Source of the DNA: Pseudomonadota bacterium
Lineage (GTDB): Bacteria; Pseudomonadota; Alphaproteobacteria; Rhizobiales; Beijerinckiaceae
Assembly (NCBI GenBank): GCA_021781815.1
Contig: JAJXWB010000017.1
Coordinates: 1 to 64,000 of the forward strand
Direction: 5' to 3'
Length of the DNA stretch: 64,000 bases
Of the stretch, positions 17,672 through 26,833 are shown piece after piece (the stretch's first letter is position 1; the number at the start of each line of letters is the position of its first letter). The notes beneath the pieces are model-generated. The model did not search any database. It had not been told where the DNA came from and saw nothing but the letters and a program-made list of their open reading frames with translations. The position numbers and the translations under genes were made by a program.

Positions 17672-19958
17672 GGGCGCGCGGGCCGGCGGCGGTTATCGAG
17701 TCGCCGGAGTCGTTTTCGCGCTCGCCTGGCTTGTGCTCTGCTGGCCGTGGCTCTCCGGCCGCGTCACCGTGCCCTGGGACGCCAAGGCGCATTTCTATCC
17801 GCAATTCGCCTTCCTCGCGCGCGCGCTCTCAACAGGCGACGGCCTCGCCTGGACGCCAAATGTGTTCGACGGGTGGCCGCAGATCGCCGACCCGCAGTCC
17901 CTGATCTTCGCGCCGGCCTATTTTCTGGCGGCTTTGCTGGGGCCTGTTCCCTCGTTCCAGCTCGCGGACGGCGTGCTGTTCGGCTCGCTGGCGCTCGGCG
18001 CGCTCGGCGTGATGCTCTACTTTCGCGACCGCGGTTGGCGCGCGGAAGGGGCGCTGCTCGCTGCGCTCGCCTTCGCCTTCGGCGGCTCGGCCGCCTGGCG
18101 CATCCAGCACGTCGGACAGGTGTTGAGCCTCTCCTGGTCGCCGCTTGCGTTCTTTGCGCTCGCGCGCGCGCTTGACCGAGGCTCGGCCCGCTGGGGGGCG
18201 GCGGCAGGCCTGTTTGCCGGGTTCATGGTTCTTGGACGCGACCAGATCGCGTGGTTCTACGTGCTGATCTTCGCCGCCTTCGTCATTTTCCGGACGTTGG
18301 CCGCGCCCGGCCTGCGGCTCAACCTGCGCCGGTTCATGCGCCCGCTGGGGGCTGGCGCCGTAGCCGGCCTGATCGTGGTCGCCGCGCCGCTCGCCCTTAC
18401 TCTGGCGCTGGCGGCCGATTCAAACAGGCCTTCGATCGTCTACAGCGAGGTAGTGAAAGCCTCATTGCATCCGGCCGCATTCCTCACCCTGGTCGTCCCG
18501 AACCTGTTCGGCGTCGACGGACCGCTCGCCGAGTTCTGGGGGCCGCCGTCGCAGGCCTGGGGTGTGACCGATCTGTTCCTCGCCCGCAACATGGGCGAGG
18601 TCTATATCGGCGCGCTGGCGCTCGTGGCGCTGGTCGCCGGCGGCCTGTCTCCGCGCGGGGCCGACCGCGACGTCAAATTCCTGAGCGCCGCGGCGCTGGT
18701 TCTGATTCTGTATGCCTTGGGCCGTTACACGCCAGGCTTCGCTGTTCTGTACCATTTGCCTGGCGCCGACCTCTGGCGCCGGCCCGCTGATGCGACCTTT
18801 CCGATCTGCGCGCTGCTCGCCTATCTTGCGGGCTATGCGGTTCATCGCCTCGCCAGCGGCGAAATCCGCTGGCGACCGGCAGGAATAGCGGCCGTGCTCG
18901 CGATTCTGCTCGGCGGTTGCTGCGCGGTCGCAGTCTGGAAGCACCAGCTTGCCAAGGCGAGCGGACCGCTCCTCATGGCCGCCGTGTTCCTTGCGGCCTC
19001 TGCGCTGCTTGTTGGATGGCTCGCGCGCCGGCGCGCTTCAGCGTCCGCGCTCGCGCTCGTTCTGATCGGCGCGCTTTCGGCGGCTGATTTTGCGCTTGGC
19101 ACCGGTCCCAACGAGTCGACAGCGCTGCCGCCGGCTGATTTTGAGATGCTACAGCCCAATTCGAACAATTCGACGATCGCGCTCCTGCGAGAAAAACTTG
19201 CTGGCGCCGCTCCGGATCGCCGTGACCGCGTCGAACTCGCCGGGCTCGGTTTTGCCTGGCCGAATGCGTCGCTCGTGCACGATTTCGACCATGACCTCGG
19301 GTATAACCCGCTCCGCCTGTCGCTGTTCGAGCGGTTCACCCATGCTGGCGATACGATCGGCCTGCCGGAGCAACGTGAATTCTCGGCGGCGTTCCCCTCC
19401 TATCGCTCCATCGCCGCCGACCTGACGGGTCTGCGCTGGATCGCGACCGGCGTGCCCATTTCCCGGATCGACCCGAACCTGAAACCTGGCGACCTGAATT
19501 TCGTGGCGCGCACGGCCGACGCCTATATTTACGAGAATCCGCGAGCCTTCCCGCGCGTCTTCGTCGCGTCTTCGGCAAGGAGCGCCGATTTCGACGCCAT
19601 TCTCGCGACGGGCGTTTGGCCCAAGGTGGATTATCGATCGACCATTCTTCTGCGCGCCGGCGACGACAATCTGCCGCGCCGGGCGGGGACGGCGCGAATT
19701 CTGTCCTACAGGAACACGCAGGTCGAAATCGCTGCAGAGGCGCCGGACGGCGGCTGGCTGTTCCTTGGAGACGCCTATCATCCTTGGTGGGACTGCACGG
19801 TTGACGGCGTTCCGGCCGAGATATTTCAGGCTGACGTCCTGTTCCGCGCGGTGTGGCTAAACCCCGGCGCGCACCGCGTACGGTTCGTCTTTCGGCCGCT
19901 GACGGGCTTGTGGCGGCAGATGGCCGCGGGGCTTGCCCGGCGCGCCGCCAATCCCTAA
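17631..19958 (+). CDS. YfhO-like multi-pass membrane protein (GT-C-type fold)
   Basis: A 775-residue integral membrane protein with about twelve hydrophobic segments spread over the first 500 residues and a soluble C-terminal domain. The first loop has PWDAKAHFYPQFAFLARAL, the acidic motif seen in GT-C-type glycosyltransferases. The C-terminal end has LFLGDAYHPWWDCTVDGVPA followed by a FRAVWLNPGAHRVRFVFRP segment, a hallmark of YfhO/DUF6044-like proteins. Family members are thought to add sugars to polymers or lipids at the outer face of the membrane. The start ATG at 17631 lies inside ribA. No later ATG precedes the first helix, so the 41-base overlap appears real. Confidence 0.75.
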   Translation: MPNPPPRALPAKAEGARAGGGYRVAGVVFALAWLVLCWPWLSGRVTVPWDAKAHFYPQFAFLARALSTGDGLAWTPNVFDGWPQIADPQSLIFAPAYFLAALLGPVPSFQLADGVLFGSLALGALGVMLYFRDRGWRAEGALLAALAFAFGGSAAWRIQHVGQVLSLSWSPLAFFALARALDRGSARWGAAAGLFAGFMVLGRDQIAWFYVLIFAAFVIFRTLAAPGLRLNLRRFMRPLGAGAVAGLIVVAAPLALTLALAADSNRPSIVYSEVVKASLHPAAFLTLVVPNLFGVDGPLAEFWGPPSQAWGVTDLFLARNMGEVYIGALALVALVAGGLSPRGADRDVKFLSAAALVLILYALGRYTPGFAVLYHLPGADLWRRPADATFPICALLAYLAGYAVHRLASGEIRWRPAGIAAVLAILLGGCCAVAVWKHQLAKASGPLLMAAVFLAASALLVGWLARRRASASALALVLIGALSAADFALGTGPNESTALPPADFEMLQPNSNNSTIALLREKLAGAAPDRRDRVELAGLGFAWPNASLVHDFDHDLGYNPLRLSLFERFTHAGDTIGLPEQREFSAAFPSYRSIAADLTGLRWIATGVPISRIDPNLKPGDLNFVARTADAYIYENPRAFPRVFVASSARSADFDAILATGVWPKVDYRSTILLRAGDDNLPRRAGTARILSYRNTQVEIAAEAPDGGWLFLGDAYHPWWDCTVDGVPAEIFQADVLFRAVWLNPGAHRVRFVFRPLTGLWRQMAAGLARRAANP

Positions 19959-20032
19959 ATCGCCACAGTGCCGCGCCAAAAGTGGCCCGTCGTGACGCCT
20001 TTGCGGGCTTCGGCTGACACACAAGGGAAGGT

Positions 20033-21124
20033 ATGAGACGGGAGGACGTGGCAATCGCCCCTGAGGTGCGGCCGAGCGGCGAGCCTATCGCCTCGGGCGA
20101 GCGTCCCTGGCGCGAGCGCCGGGCGCTGGTGGCTGCGCGCAAGCGCTTCCTGGATCGCAAGCGCCTCGGCAAGTCGATCGGCGCGATCGCAAGCGTCGCC
20201 ATATTCGGACTGGCGATACTCGTTCTCGCGCGCGTCCTCGCCAATCTCGACATCGGCGCGCTGCGCGCGGCGATCGCGGCTACGAGCGCCGAGCAGATCG
20301 CCGCCGCCACCCTGCTTGCCGGGATCTCCTACCTGGCGCTCACCGGCTATGACGCGCTCGCTCTGCGTCAGATCAAGGCGCATGTGCCCTATCGCCTTAC
20401 CGCGCTCGGCTCGTTCACCAGCTACGCGATCTCCTTCACGCTTGGGTTTCCGCTGATCACGGGCGGAACCGTGCGTTACTGGATCTATTCGCGCGCCGGC
20501 CTCACGGCCGGCAAGGTTGCGAGCCTGACCGTGATCGCCGGCCTGACCTTCTGGCTCGGCATGGCCTTCGTCATTGGCGTCAGTCTGGTCGCGCGCGCCG
20601 ACGCCTTGTCCTACATCGACCAGCTCAATTGGCGGTTGAATACGCTGATTGGCGTAGGCGTGCTGGTCGCCATCGCCGGCTACGTAGGCTGGGTGGCGCT
20701 GGCGCAGCGGCGCGTGCGTTTCCAGGGATTTCGCCTGCAATTGCCGGGCGCGCTCCTCACGCTCGGGCAAATGACGCTCGGCGTTGCTGACCTTTGCGCA
20801 GCGGCGGGCGTACTCTTCGTGCTGCTGCCGGCGCAAACCCCGATTGATTTCCCGACCTTCGCCGCGACCTATGTCTTCGCCGCCATCCTCGGCATTGTCA
20901 GCCACGCGCCGGGCGGGATCGGCGTGTTCGAGGCGACCATGCTGAAATTTGTGCCGACGCCGACCGAGGAGGCGATGATCGCGTCTCTGCTGCTGTTCCG
21001 CATCATCTATTACCTCATCCCGTTCGTGCTGGCGCTGGCCCTGCTCGGCGCCAATGAAGGTCTGCGCCGCTGGAACGCTCTGCGGAGCGCGATGGAGGCC
21101 GGGCGGGACGGGGAGGAGGATTAG
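20033..21124 (+). CDS. Lysylphosphatidylglycerol-synthase-like transmembrane protein (UPF0104/MprF N-domain type)
   Basis: A 363-residue inner-membrane protein with a 45-residue basic N-terminal tail and about eight hydrophobic segments. Conserved pieces of the LPG_synthase_TM family are present: YDALALRQIKAHVPYRLTAL, SYAISFTLGFPLITGGTVRY, the SHAPGGIGVFEATML motif and FRIIYYLIPFVLAL. It matches the flippase half of MprF and lacks the soluble aminoacyl-transferase domain. It may therefore be a lipid or isoprenoid flippase rather than a full MprF. It lies 74 bases after the YfhO-like gene and may be co-transcribed with it. The substrate is unknown. Confidence 0.82.
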   Translation: MRREDVAIAPEVRPSGEPIASGERPWRERRALVAARKRFLDRKRLGKSIGAIASVAIFGLAILVLARVLANLDIGALRAAIAATSAEQIAAATLLAGISYLALTGYDALALRQIKAHVPYRLTALGSFTSYAISFTLGFPLITGGTVRYWIYSRAGLTAGKVASLTVIAGLTFWLGMAFVIGVSLVARADALSYIDQLNWRLNTLIGVGVLVAIAGYVGWVALAQRRVRFQGFRLQLPGALLTLGQMTLGVADLCAAAGVLFVLLPAQTPIDFPTFAATYVFAAILGIVSHAPGGIGVFEATMLKFVPTPTEEAMIASLLLFRIIYYLIPFVLALALLGANEGLRRWNALRSAMEAGRDGEED

Positions 21125-21139
21125 GGGGCCGCCGCCGTC

Positions 21140-21676
21140 ATGAGCATGAGAAATCTGCCTTTGAGCGAGGTTTATCGGCTGCTCGAACCCGGTCCTGTCG
21201 TTCTCCTGACCACGGCCCATCGAAATCGCGCCAACGTGATGGCCATGTCCTGGCACATGATGGTGGAATTCACGCCGCCGCTCGTCGCCTGCGTCGTCAG
21301 CGCGGCCGACCACAGCTTTGTCGCCCTGCGTCGCACGCGGGAATGCGTCATCGCCATTCCGTCCGTCGATCTGGCCGCGACGGTCGTCGGCATCGGCAAT
21401 TGTTCCGGCCGCCAAGCCGACAAGTTCAAGAAGTTTGACTTGACGCCTGTTCAGGCCGAACAGGTCGGCGCGCCGCTGGTTGGCGAGTGCTTCGCCAATC
21501 TTGAAGGCCGCGTCGCCGACACGCGGCTCGTCAACAGATATAATCTGTTCGTGATCGAGGTCGTGAAGGCCTGGATCGACCCGACGCAAAGGAATCCGAA
21601 AACGATCCATCATCGCGGCTACGGCGAATTCGCCGTCGATGGCGAGATCATCAAGCTGGCGTCGGGCATGCCGTGA
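21140..21676 (+). CDS. Flavin reductase family protein (FMN-binding split barrel)
   Basis: A 178-residue soluble protein of the flavin-reductase-like family. Features are VVLLTTAHRNRANVMAMSWH near residue 20, the FTPPLVACVVSAADHSF segment, and the region FKKFDLTPVQAEQVGAPLVG with a long loop before the last strand. Relatives bind FMN and reduce flavin or nitro-compounds using NAD(P)H. No partner monooxygenase is adjacent. It follows the upstream membrane gene by 15 bases and is followed by the promoter region of the phosphate operon. Confidence 0.85.
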   Translation: MSMRNLPLSEVYRLLEPGPVVLLTTAHRNRANVMAMSWHMMVEFTPPLVACVVSAADHSFVALRRTRECVIAIPSVDLAATVVGIGNCSGRQADKFKKFDLTPVQAEQVGAPLVGECFANLEGRVADTRLVNRYNLFVIEVVKAWIDPTQRNPKTIHHRGYGEFAVDGEIIKLASGMP

Positions 21677-21771
21677 GGGCGCTGCCTCTCTTCGCCGCCC
21701 GCCGCTCTTCTCTGCATGGGCATCGCGCTTGCGCTTTCCGTTGTCTACCGCGCGAGCGGCCGCAAGCCGCT

Positions 21772-21789
21772 TTGTCGCTTTCCCGTCAT
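21772..21789 (+). promoter_or_regulatory. Candidate Pho box upstream of phoR
   Basis: Two seven-base half-sites, TTGTCGC (21772-21778) and CCGTCAT (21783-21789), begin 11 bases apart with a four-base spacer. This is the arrangement of the PhoB box (consensus CTGTCAT repeated every 11 bases). It ends 42 bases before the phoR ATG. The match is weaker than at pstS, and the assignment rests on spacing, resemblance and gene context. Confidence 0.45.
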
Positions 21790-21831
21790 ACATCGATTAT
21801 GAATTAGGCGCATGGTGAGGCGCGAGGAAAC

Positions 21832-22866
21832 ATGGACGCACTCGAATCCGATGGCTGCCTGGACGTCGTCGATTCGCTGATCGAGGCGATGCCTGAGGCC
21901 GTGTTCATCGTCGCTCCGGATTTGCGCCTGATCGCAATCAACGGCTCGGCGAATCGACTTCTGCCGGACATCCGCAAGGGGGAGCTGCTGGTTCGGGCCA
22001 TGCGCGCGCCCGATGTTCTCGACGCCGCCATGCGGGTGTTTCAGACCGGGCAGCCGCAGTCGTCGGTCTGGCTCGATCGCTTCCCGGTCGAACGGCAATT
22101 CGAGGTCCATCTCAAACGGCTCGTCATCGGCAAGCGCAACGCCTGCGTCGTCACGCTGCACGATGTGACCGAGGCGCGGCGCGTCGACCGCATGCGCACC
22201 GATTTCGTCGCCAACGCCAGCCACGAGCTGCGCACGCCGCTGGCTTCGGTCCTCGGTTTCATAGAGACCTTGCAGGGTCCGGCCCGAGAGGATCGGGCGG
22301 CGCGGGAGAAATTTCTGGTGATCATGAGCGATCAGGCCCGTCGCATGGCGCGGCTTGTCGATGATCTGTTGTCACTGTCGCGCATCGAGCAGAATCTGCA
22401 CATGCGCCCGGAGAAGGAAGTCGACCTAACCTCGATCGTGGGCCAGATGGTCGACAGCCTCAGTACGATGGCGGACGAGGCGGGTGTCGATCTGCGGTTT
22501 ACGCCGGGCGAACAGGTCGTGGCGCCCGGCGATTATGACGAGCTGCTGCGCGTGGCCGAGAACCTGATCGAGAACGCGATCAAATACGGCGCGCCCTCGC
22601 CCGTCGACATTGTCGTCGACGTGAAGGACGGGATGGGGCGTCTCGTGGTCAGCGACCAAGGGCCAGGCGTCGCCGCCGAGCATCTGCCGCGTCTCACGGA
22701 ACGGTTTTATCGCGTCGATGCGGGCCAGAGCCGCGCCAAGGGCGGAACCGGGCTCGGACTTGCCATCGTCAAGCACATCGTCGCCCGCCATCGCGGGCGA
22801 TTGAGCATAGAATCGACGCCGGGACAGGGCTCGACCTTCTCCGTGACGATCCCTCTAGCGCATTAA
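21832..22866 (+). CDS. phoR: Phosphate regulon sensor histidine kinase PhoR, without membrane anchor
   Basis: A 344-residue histidine kinase. A PAS-like domain covers about residues 10-110. The HisKA domain follows with the phospho-acceptor in FVANASHELRTPLASVLGF (His near residue 130). The HATPase domain has the N box ENLIENAIKYG, the G1 box SDQGPGVA and the G2 box GGTGLGLAIVKHI. PhoR normally starts with one or two membrane segments, and none are present here. An in-frame TAG lies about eight codons before the ATG, so the frame cannot extend upstream. The start has AGGA about five bases upstream. Position directly before pstSCAB-phoU-phoB supports the PhoR assignment. Confidence 0.9.
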   Translation: MDALESDGCLDVVDSLIEAMPEAVFIVAPDLRLIAINGSANRLLPDIRKGELLVRAMRAPDVLDAAMRVFQTGQPQSSVWLDRFPVERQFEVHLKRLVIGKRNACVVTLHDVTEARRVDRMRTDFVANASHELRTPLASVLGFIETLQGPAREDRAAREKFLVIMSDQARRMARLVDDLLSLSRIEQNLHMRPEKEVDLTSIVGQMVDSLSTMADEAGVDLRFTPGEQVVAPGDYDELLRVAENLIENAIKYGAPSPVDIVVDVKDGMGRLVVSDQGPGVAAEHLPRLTERFYRVDAGQSRAKGGTGLGLAIVKHIVARHRGRLSIESTPGQGSTFSVTIPLAH

Positions 22867-22874
22867 ATGTAGTA

Positions 22875-22910
22875 GAAACAATGCATTAACCCTTGTCTAG
22901 GGATTGTTTC
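22875..22910 (+). terminator. Inverted repeat between phoR and pstS, possible terminator or attenuator
   Basis: GAAACAAT (22875-22882) pairs perfectly with ATTGTTTC (22903-22910). Inside it CCCT (22890-22893) pairs with AGGG (22899-22902). It starts eight bases after the phoR stop. The flanking T-tract is short (only the TTT inside the arm), so it may weaken read-through rather than terminate fully. It immediately precedes the Pho box of pstS. Confidence 0.45.
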
Positions 22911-22913
22911 CTT

Positions 22914-22942
22914 CTGTCGTCAAACCGTCATCCAGTCGTCGT
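22914..22942 (+). promoter_or_regulatory. Candidate Pho box upstream of pstS (three half-sites)
   Basis: Three seven-base units, CTGTCGT (22914), CCGTCAT (22925) and TCGTCGT (22936), recur at an exact 11-base period. PhoB dimers bind direct repeats of this kind. The last unit ends 81 bases before the pstS ATG, which leaves room for a -10 element and leader. Upstream of pstS is the expected position for a phosphate-starvation promoter. Confidence 0.65.
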
Positions 22943-23023
22943 AATAGTCTCGCCGTCAGACCCTATGGTCCGCATGCCGCTCGGATGAGGCGGCGATAAT
23001 TCTCGAGCCCGAAAGGCTTCACG

Positions 23024-24070
23024 ATGACGTTCAAGACTCTCGCGCGCGCCGCATGTATTGCGGCTGTCGCCGCAACGGCGACCGCCCCGGTCCGCGCGGC
23101 CGATATCTCCGGCGCCGGCGCGACCTTCCCCTATCCGATCTATGCCAAATGGGCCGAAGCCTATAAGGCGCAGACCGGCAACGGCCTGAACTACCAGTCG
23201 ATCGGCTCCGGCGGCGGCATCAAGCAGATCAAGGCGAGGACAGTCACGTTCGGCGCCTCCGACATGCCCCTGGAGCCGGCCGACCTCAAGGCGTCCGGCC
23301 TCATCCAGTTCCCGACCGTCGTCGGCGGCGACGTGCCGGTCGTCAACCTCGATGGCGTCAAGCCGGGCGATCTGACGCTCGACGGACCGACCCTCGCCAG
23401 GATATTCCTCGGCGAAATCAAGAGCTGGGACGATCCGGCGATCAAGACGCTGAACCCGACCGCAAAGCTGCCGTCGCAGGCGATCGTCGTCGTGCATCGA
23501 TCCGACGGATCGGGCACCACCTTCATCTGGACGGACTACCTGTCCAAGGTTTCCGCCGACTGGAAGACCAAGGTCGGCGCGAGCACCGCGGTCGAATGGC
23601 CGGTCGGCATCGGCGCCAAGGGCAATGAGGGCGTCGCCCAGAACGTCAGCAACACCAGGGGCGCGATCGGCTATGTCGAATACGCCTACGTGAAGCAGAA
23701 CAAGATGAACTTCACCAGGGTGGTCAACAAGGACGGCAAGGCGGTCTCTCCGGACTCGCAGGCGTTCCAGGCTGCGGCCGGCAACGCCGACTGGGCGCAT
23801 TCCGACATGTATCACGTCATCCTGACGGACCAGCCGGGCGCGAACTCCTGGCCGGTGGCGGGCGCCACGTTCATCCTTATGTACAAGCAGCCGCAGGATC
23901 CGGCGGCGGCTGGCGAGGCCCTGAAATTCTTCTCCTGGGCCTATGCCAGCGGCGGCAAGCTGGCTGAAGACCTCGACTACGTCCCGATGCCGGCGGCCGT
24001 CGTCGCCCAGATCAAGAAGACCTGGGCCGACGAAATCAAGGACAGCGCCGGCAAGTCGCTGATGAACTGA
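23024..24070 (+). CDS. pstS: Periplasmic phosphate-binding protein PstS
   Basis: A 348-residue high-affinity phosphate-binding protein that feeds PstCAB. A signal peptide (residues 1-25, ending VRA-A) is followed by ISGAGATFPYPIYAKW, the standard start of mature PstS. Phosphate-contact motifs are present: SIGSGGGIKQI, TFGASDMPL and HRSDGSGTTFIWTDYL. The GNEGVAQNVSNTRGAIGYVE region is also conserved. Length is typical. It is the first gene of the pst operon and has a candidate Pho box upstream and a stem-loop directly after its stop. Confidence 0.97.
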   Translation: MTFKTLARAACIAAVAATATAPVRAADISGAGATFPYPIYAKWAEAYKAQTGNGLNYQSIGSGGGIKQIKARTVTFGASDMPLEPADLKASGLIQFPTVVGGDVPVVNLDGVKPGDLTLDGPTLARIFLGEIKSWDDPAIKTLNPTAKLPSQAIVVVHRSDGSGTTFIWTDYLSKVSADWKTKVGASTAVEWPVGIGAKGNEGVAQNVSNTRGAIGYVEYAYVKQNKMNFTRVVNKDGKAVSPDSQAFQAAAGNADWAHSDMYHVILTDQPGANSWPVAGATFILMYKQPQDPAAAGEALKFFSWAYASGGKLAEDLDYVPMPAAVVAQIKKTWADEIKDSAGKSLMN

Positions 24071-24080
24071 CAGATATGCA

Positions 24081-24108
24081 AGGCGCTCGCTCCCAGGGGC
24101 GGGCGCCT
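24081..24108 (+). other. Intercistronic stem-loop between pstS and pstC
   Basis: The 28 bases fold back nearly completely: AGGCGC at 24081 pairs with GCGCCT ending at 24108, and the stem continues inward with G-C and a few G-T pairs to a tiny loop. No T-tract follows, so it is unlikely to be a strong terminator. Its place right after a binding-protein gene suggests that it protects the pstS message from 3' decay or reduces read-through. That would allow more PstS than PstCAB. Confidence 0.65.
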
Positions 24109-24126
24109 CTCCGTATGATGGTGTCC

Positions 24127-25182
24127 ATGAACGAGGCGAACAATGTCGATCAAGCGATCATGCAAGGGTCTGAAGATCCTGGGCGGATCGTTGTGACGGA
24201 CGCTGTGTTGGCCGACGAGCCCGCCGTCGGCGTCTCGGCGTCCAGGGCGGGCGTGCTGCGCCGGTTTGCGCTCGACGATCTCGTATTTCACACGATGACG
24301 CGCGGCGCCGCGATTGCGGTGCTGATCCTGCTCGGCGGCGTGATCGTCTCCCTCGTGAACGGCTCGATTCCAGCAATCCGCGCCTTCGGTTTCGATTTTC
24401 TCGACACCCAGGTCTGGAACCCCGTGACCGAGAAATTCGGCGCGCTGGCGCCTATCTACGGCACGCTCGTCACCTCGGCGCTGGCCATGCTCGTCGCGGT
24501 GCCGGTCGGTCTGGGGGTCGCGGTCTTTCTCACCGAACTCTGCCCACACAATCTGCGCCGTCCGCTCGGCATCGCCATCGAACTTCTGGCGGGCATCCCC
24601 TCCATCATCTACGGCATCTGGGGCCTGTTCATCCTCGCGCCCTTTCTGCAGACCTGGGTGCAGCCGGCGATCATCGCAGCGACAGGCAATATTCCGATCC
24701 TGTCCTCGTTGTTCGCGGGGCCACCCTACGGCATCGGCATTCTGACCTCCGCCTTCGTGCTCGCGATCATGGTGCTGCCCTTCATCTCGTCGATCTCTCG
24801 CGATGTGTTCGAGACAGTGCCGCCGGTGCTCAAGGAAGCCGCCTTCGGCATTGGCTGCACGAAGTGGGAAGTGATGCGCAAGGTCGTCATTCCCTATACG
24901 CGCGTCGGCGTGATAGGCGGCGTGATGCTCGGCCTCGGCCGCGCGCTCGGCGAAACGATGGCGGTCACCTTCGTGATCGGCAATGCGCACAAAATCTCGA
25001 ATTCGCTGCTTGCGCCCGGCACGACCATTTCAGCGACTATCGCCAACGAATTCACGGAAGCCGTCGGCGATCTGTACACGTCGTCGCTCATAGAACTCGG
25101 GCTCATCCTGTTCGTCATCACCTTCCTGGTGCTGGCGGCTGCGCGTTACATGCTGATGCGTCTCGAAAAGAAAGCGGTCTGA
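24127..25182 (+). CDS. pstC: Phosphate ABC transporter permease PstC
   Basis: Inner-membrane permease, about 351 residues. Six hydrophobic segments follow a roughly 50-residue cytoplasmic tail. The PstC motifs are [37 protein letters not shown], the ATPase-contact loop with [20 protein letters not shown], and [18 protein letters not shown]. Several ATGs are possible (24076, 24115, 24118, 24127). The earliest would place the start against the stem-loop after pstS, so I prefer 24127, although no clear ribosome-binding site decides it. It heterodimerises with PstA. Confidence 0.95.
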   Translation: MNEANNVDQAIMQGSEDPGRIVVTDAVLADEPAVGVSASRAGVLRRFALDDLVFHTMTRGAAIAVLILLGGVIVSLVNGSIPAIRAFGFDFLDTQVWNPVTEKFGALAPIYGTLVTSALAMLVAVPVGLGVAVFLTELCPHNLRRPLGIAIELLAGIPSIIYGIWGLFILAPFLQTWVQPAIIAATGNIPILSSLFAGPPYGIGILTSAFVLAIMVLPFISSISRDVFETVPPVLKEAAFGIGCTKWEVMRKVVIPYTRVGVIGGVMLGLGRALGETMAVTFVIGNAHKISNSLLAPGTTISATIANEFTEAVGDLYTSSLIELGLILFVITFLVLAAARYMLMRLEKKAV

Positions 25183-25184
25183 TC

Positions 25185-26024
25185 ATGGCGCTCTACGACA
25201 CGCGGCGGCGCGTGAACGCGATTGCCATGGGCCTGTCATGGGTTGCGGCGGCGTTCGGGCTAGGCTTTCTGGCGCTCATTCTCGGCGCCCTTCTGTGGAA
25301 CGGCGTCGCCGGCCTGTCGCCCAAGGTGTTTCTCCAGATGACGCCGCCGCCCGGTTCGTCCGGCGGTCTGCTCAACGCCATCGCCGGCAGCGTCGTCATG
25401 ACCAGCCTTGGCGTTCTGCTCGGCACGCCGATCGGCATGCTTGCAGGCACCTACATGGCCGAATACGGACGTTATTCCAAACTGACGACGGTCGTGCGTT
25501 TCATCAACGACATCCTTCTTAGCGCGCCGTCGATCGTAATCGGCCTGTTCGTCTACGAGATCATCGTTGCGCAGGTCGGGCACTTTTCCGCGATCGCGGG
25601 CGTCGTCGCCCTTGCGGTCATCGTCATCCCGGTCGTCGTGCGCACGACCGAAGACATGCTGCTGCTTGTGCCAGGCCAGTTGCGCGAGGCCTCGGCCGCG
25701 CTCGGCCTGCCGCGTTCCTTCGTCATTCGCCGCATCGCGTACCGCGCGGCGAGTTCGGGGCTCGTCACCGGCGTTCTGCTCGCCGTCGCCCGCGTCAGCG
25801 GCGAGACGGCGCCGCTGCTGTTCACCTCGCTCAACAACCAGTTCTGGAGCGCCGACATCAACGCGCCGATGGCGAGCCTGCCGGTCGTGATCTTCCAGTT
25901 TGCCTTGAGCCCGTACAAGGACTGGCAGCAACTCGCCTGGACCGGCGCGCTTCTGATCACCGCCGCAGTGCTGTCTATTTCCATTGTCGCGCGCGCTCTC
26001 TCCTCCCGGAGGACGACGAAATGA
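25185..26024 (+). CDS. pstA: Phosphate ABC transporter permease PstA
   Basis: Inner-membrane permease of 279 residues with six hydrophobic segments. Diagnostic pieces are [39 protein letters not shown], the [14 protein letters not shown] segment, the loop [20 protein letters not shown] that contacts PstB, and [13 protein letters not shown]. The start is the ATG at 25185, two bases after the pstC stop. The long upstream open frame lies within pstC in another phase and is not coding. Its stop overlaps the pstB start (ATGA). Confidence 0.96.
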   Translation: MALYDTRRRVNAIAMGLSWVAAAFGLGFLALILGALLWNGVAGLSPKVFLQMTPPPGSSGGLLNAIAGSVVMTSLGVLLGTPIGMLAGTYMAEYGRYSKLTTVVRFINDILLSAPSIVIGLFVYEIIVAQVGHFSAIAGVVALAVIVIPVVVRTTEDMLLLVPGQLREASAALGLPRSFVIRRIAYRAASSGLVTGVLLAVARVSGETAPLLFTSLNNQFWSADINAPMASLPVVIFQFALSPYKDWQQLAWTGALLITAAVLSISIVARALSSRRTTK

Positions 26025-26800
26025 ATACGATCACGATCGAGAAGCCGGACGTAAAGATCAGGGTTCGCGATCTCGACTTCTTTTATGGCCAGACCCGCGC
26101 GCTGAAATCCATCAATCTGTCGCTCGCAAGGAACGAGGTGACGGCCTTCATCGGGCCTTCCGGCTGTGGCAAGTCGACCCTGCTGCGTGTGCTCAACCGG
26201 ATGTACGACCTCTATTCCGGCCAGCGCGCAACCGGCGAGGTCATTCTCGACGGCGAGAACATTCTCAGCCCCGGCATCGACGTCAATCTGCTTCGCGCGC
26301 GCGTCGGCATGGTCTTTCAGAAGCCGACGCCCTTTCCGATGTCGATTTACGAGAATATCGCCTTCGGTATCCGCCTTTATGAAAAGCCGCCGAAAAGCGA
26401 ACTCGATGGCCGCGTCGAGAAGGCGCTGCGCGGCGCGGCGCTGTGGGAGGAGGTCAAGGACAAGCTGCACACCAGCGGGCTCGGCCTGTCGGGCGGCCAG
26501 CAGCAGCGCCTCTGTATCGCGCGCACGGTCGCCATCCACCCGGAAGTCATCCTGTTCGACGAGCCGGCGTCCGCGCTCGATCCGATCTCGACCGCCAAGG
26601 TGGAGGAGCTGATCGACGAATTGAGCGAGGAGTTCACGATCGTGATCGTGACCCACAACATGCAGCAGGCCGCCCGCGTATCGAAATATACGGCGTTCAT
26701 GTACCTGGGCGAATTGGTCGAGTTTGGCTTGACCAACCGGCTCTTCACCTCGCCCGAGAAGAAGCAGACGCAGGACTACATAACCGGCCGTTTCGGCTGA
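26021..26800 (+). CDS. pstB: Phosphate ABC transporter ATP-binding protein PstB
   Basis: A 259-residue ATPase that drives phosphate import. Walker A is GPSGCGKST, the signature is [13 protein letters not shown], Walker B is [13 protein letters not shown] and the switch His is in [16 protein letters not shown]. PstB-specific motifs are [34 protein letters not shown] and [20 protein letters not shown]. Length is exactly in the family range. Start and stop fit the tight pstCAB-phoU operon. Confidence 0.98.
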   Translation: MNTITIEKPDVKIRVRDLDFFYGQTRALKSINLSLARNEVTAFIGPSGCGKSTLLRVLNRMYDLYSGQRATGEVILDGENILSPGIDVNLLRARVGMVFQKPTPFPMSIYENIAFGIRLYEKPPKSELDGRVEKALRGAALWEEVKDKLHTSGLGLSGGQQQRLCIARTVAIHPEVILFDEPASALDPISTAKVEELIDELSEEFTIVIVTHNMQQAARVSKYTAFMYLGELVEFGLTNRLFTSPEKKQTQDYITGRFG

Positions 26801-26833
26801 TCGCCGGGCGGAGGGAGGAAATCGGAGAGATTG

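Noticed and set aside
19955-21793. 612-codon open frame on the minus strand opposite the LPG-synthase-like and flavin reductase genes
   Set aside because: Composition is Arg/Asp/His-biased with no motif, and both genes on the plus strand are well supported.
22875-22910. The repeat between phoR and pstS as an operator of PhoB
   Set aside because: It is an inverted, not a direct, repeat and lacks the 11-base spacing of Pho boxes, so a stem-loop role is more likely.
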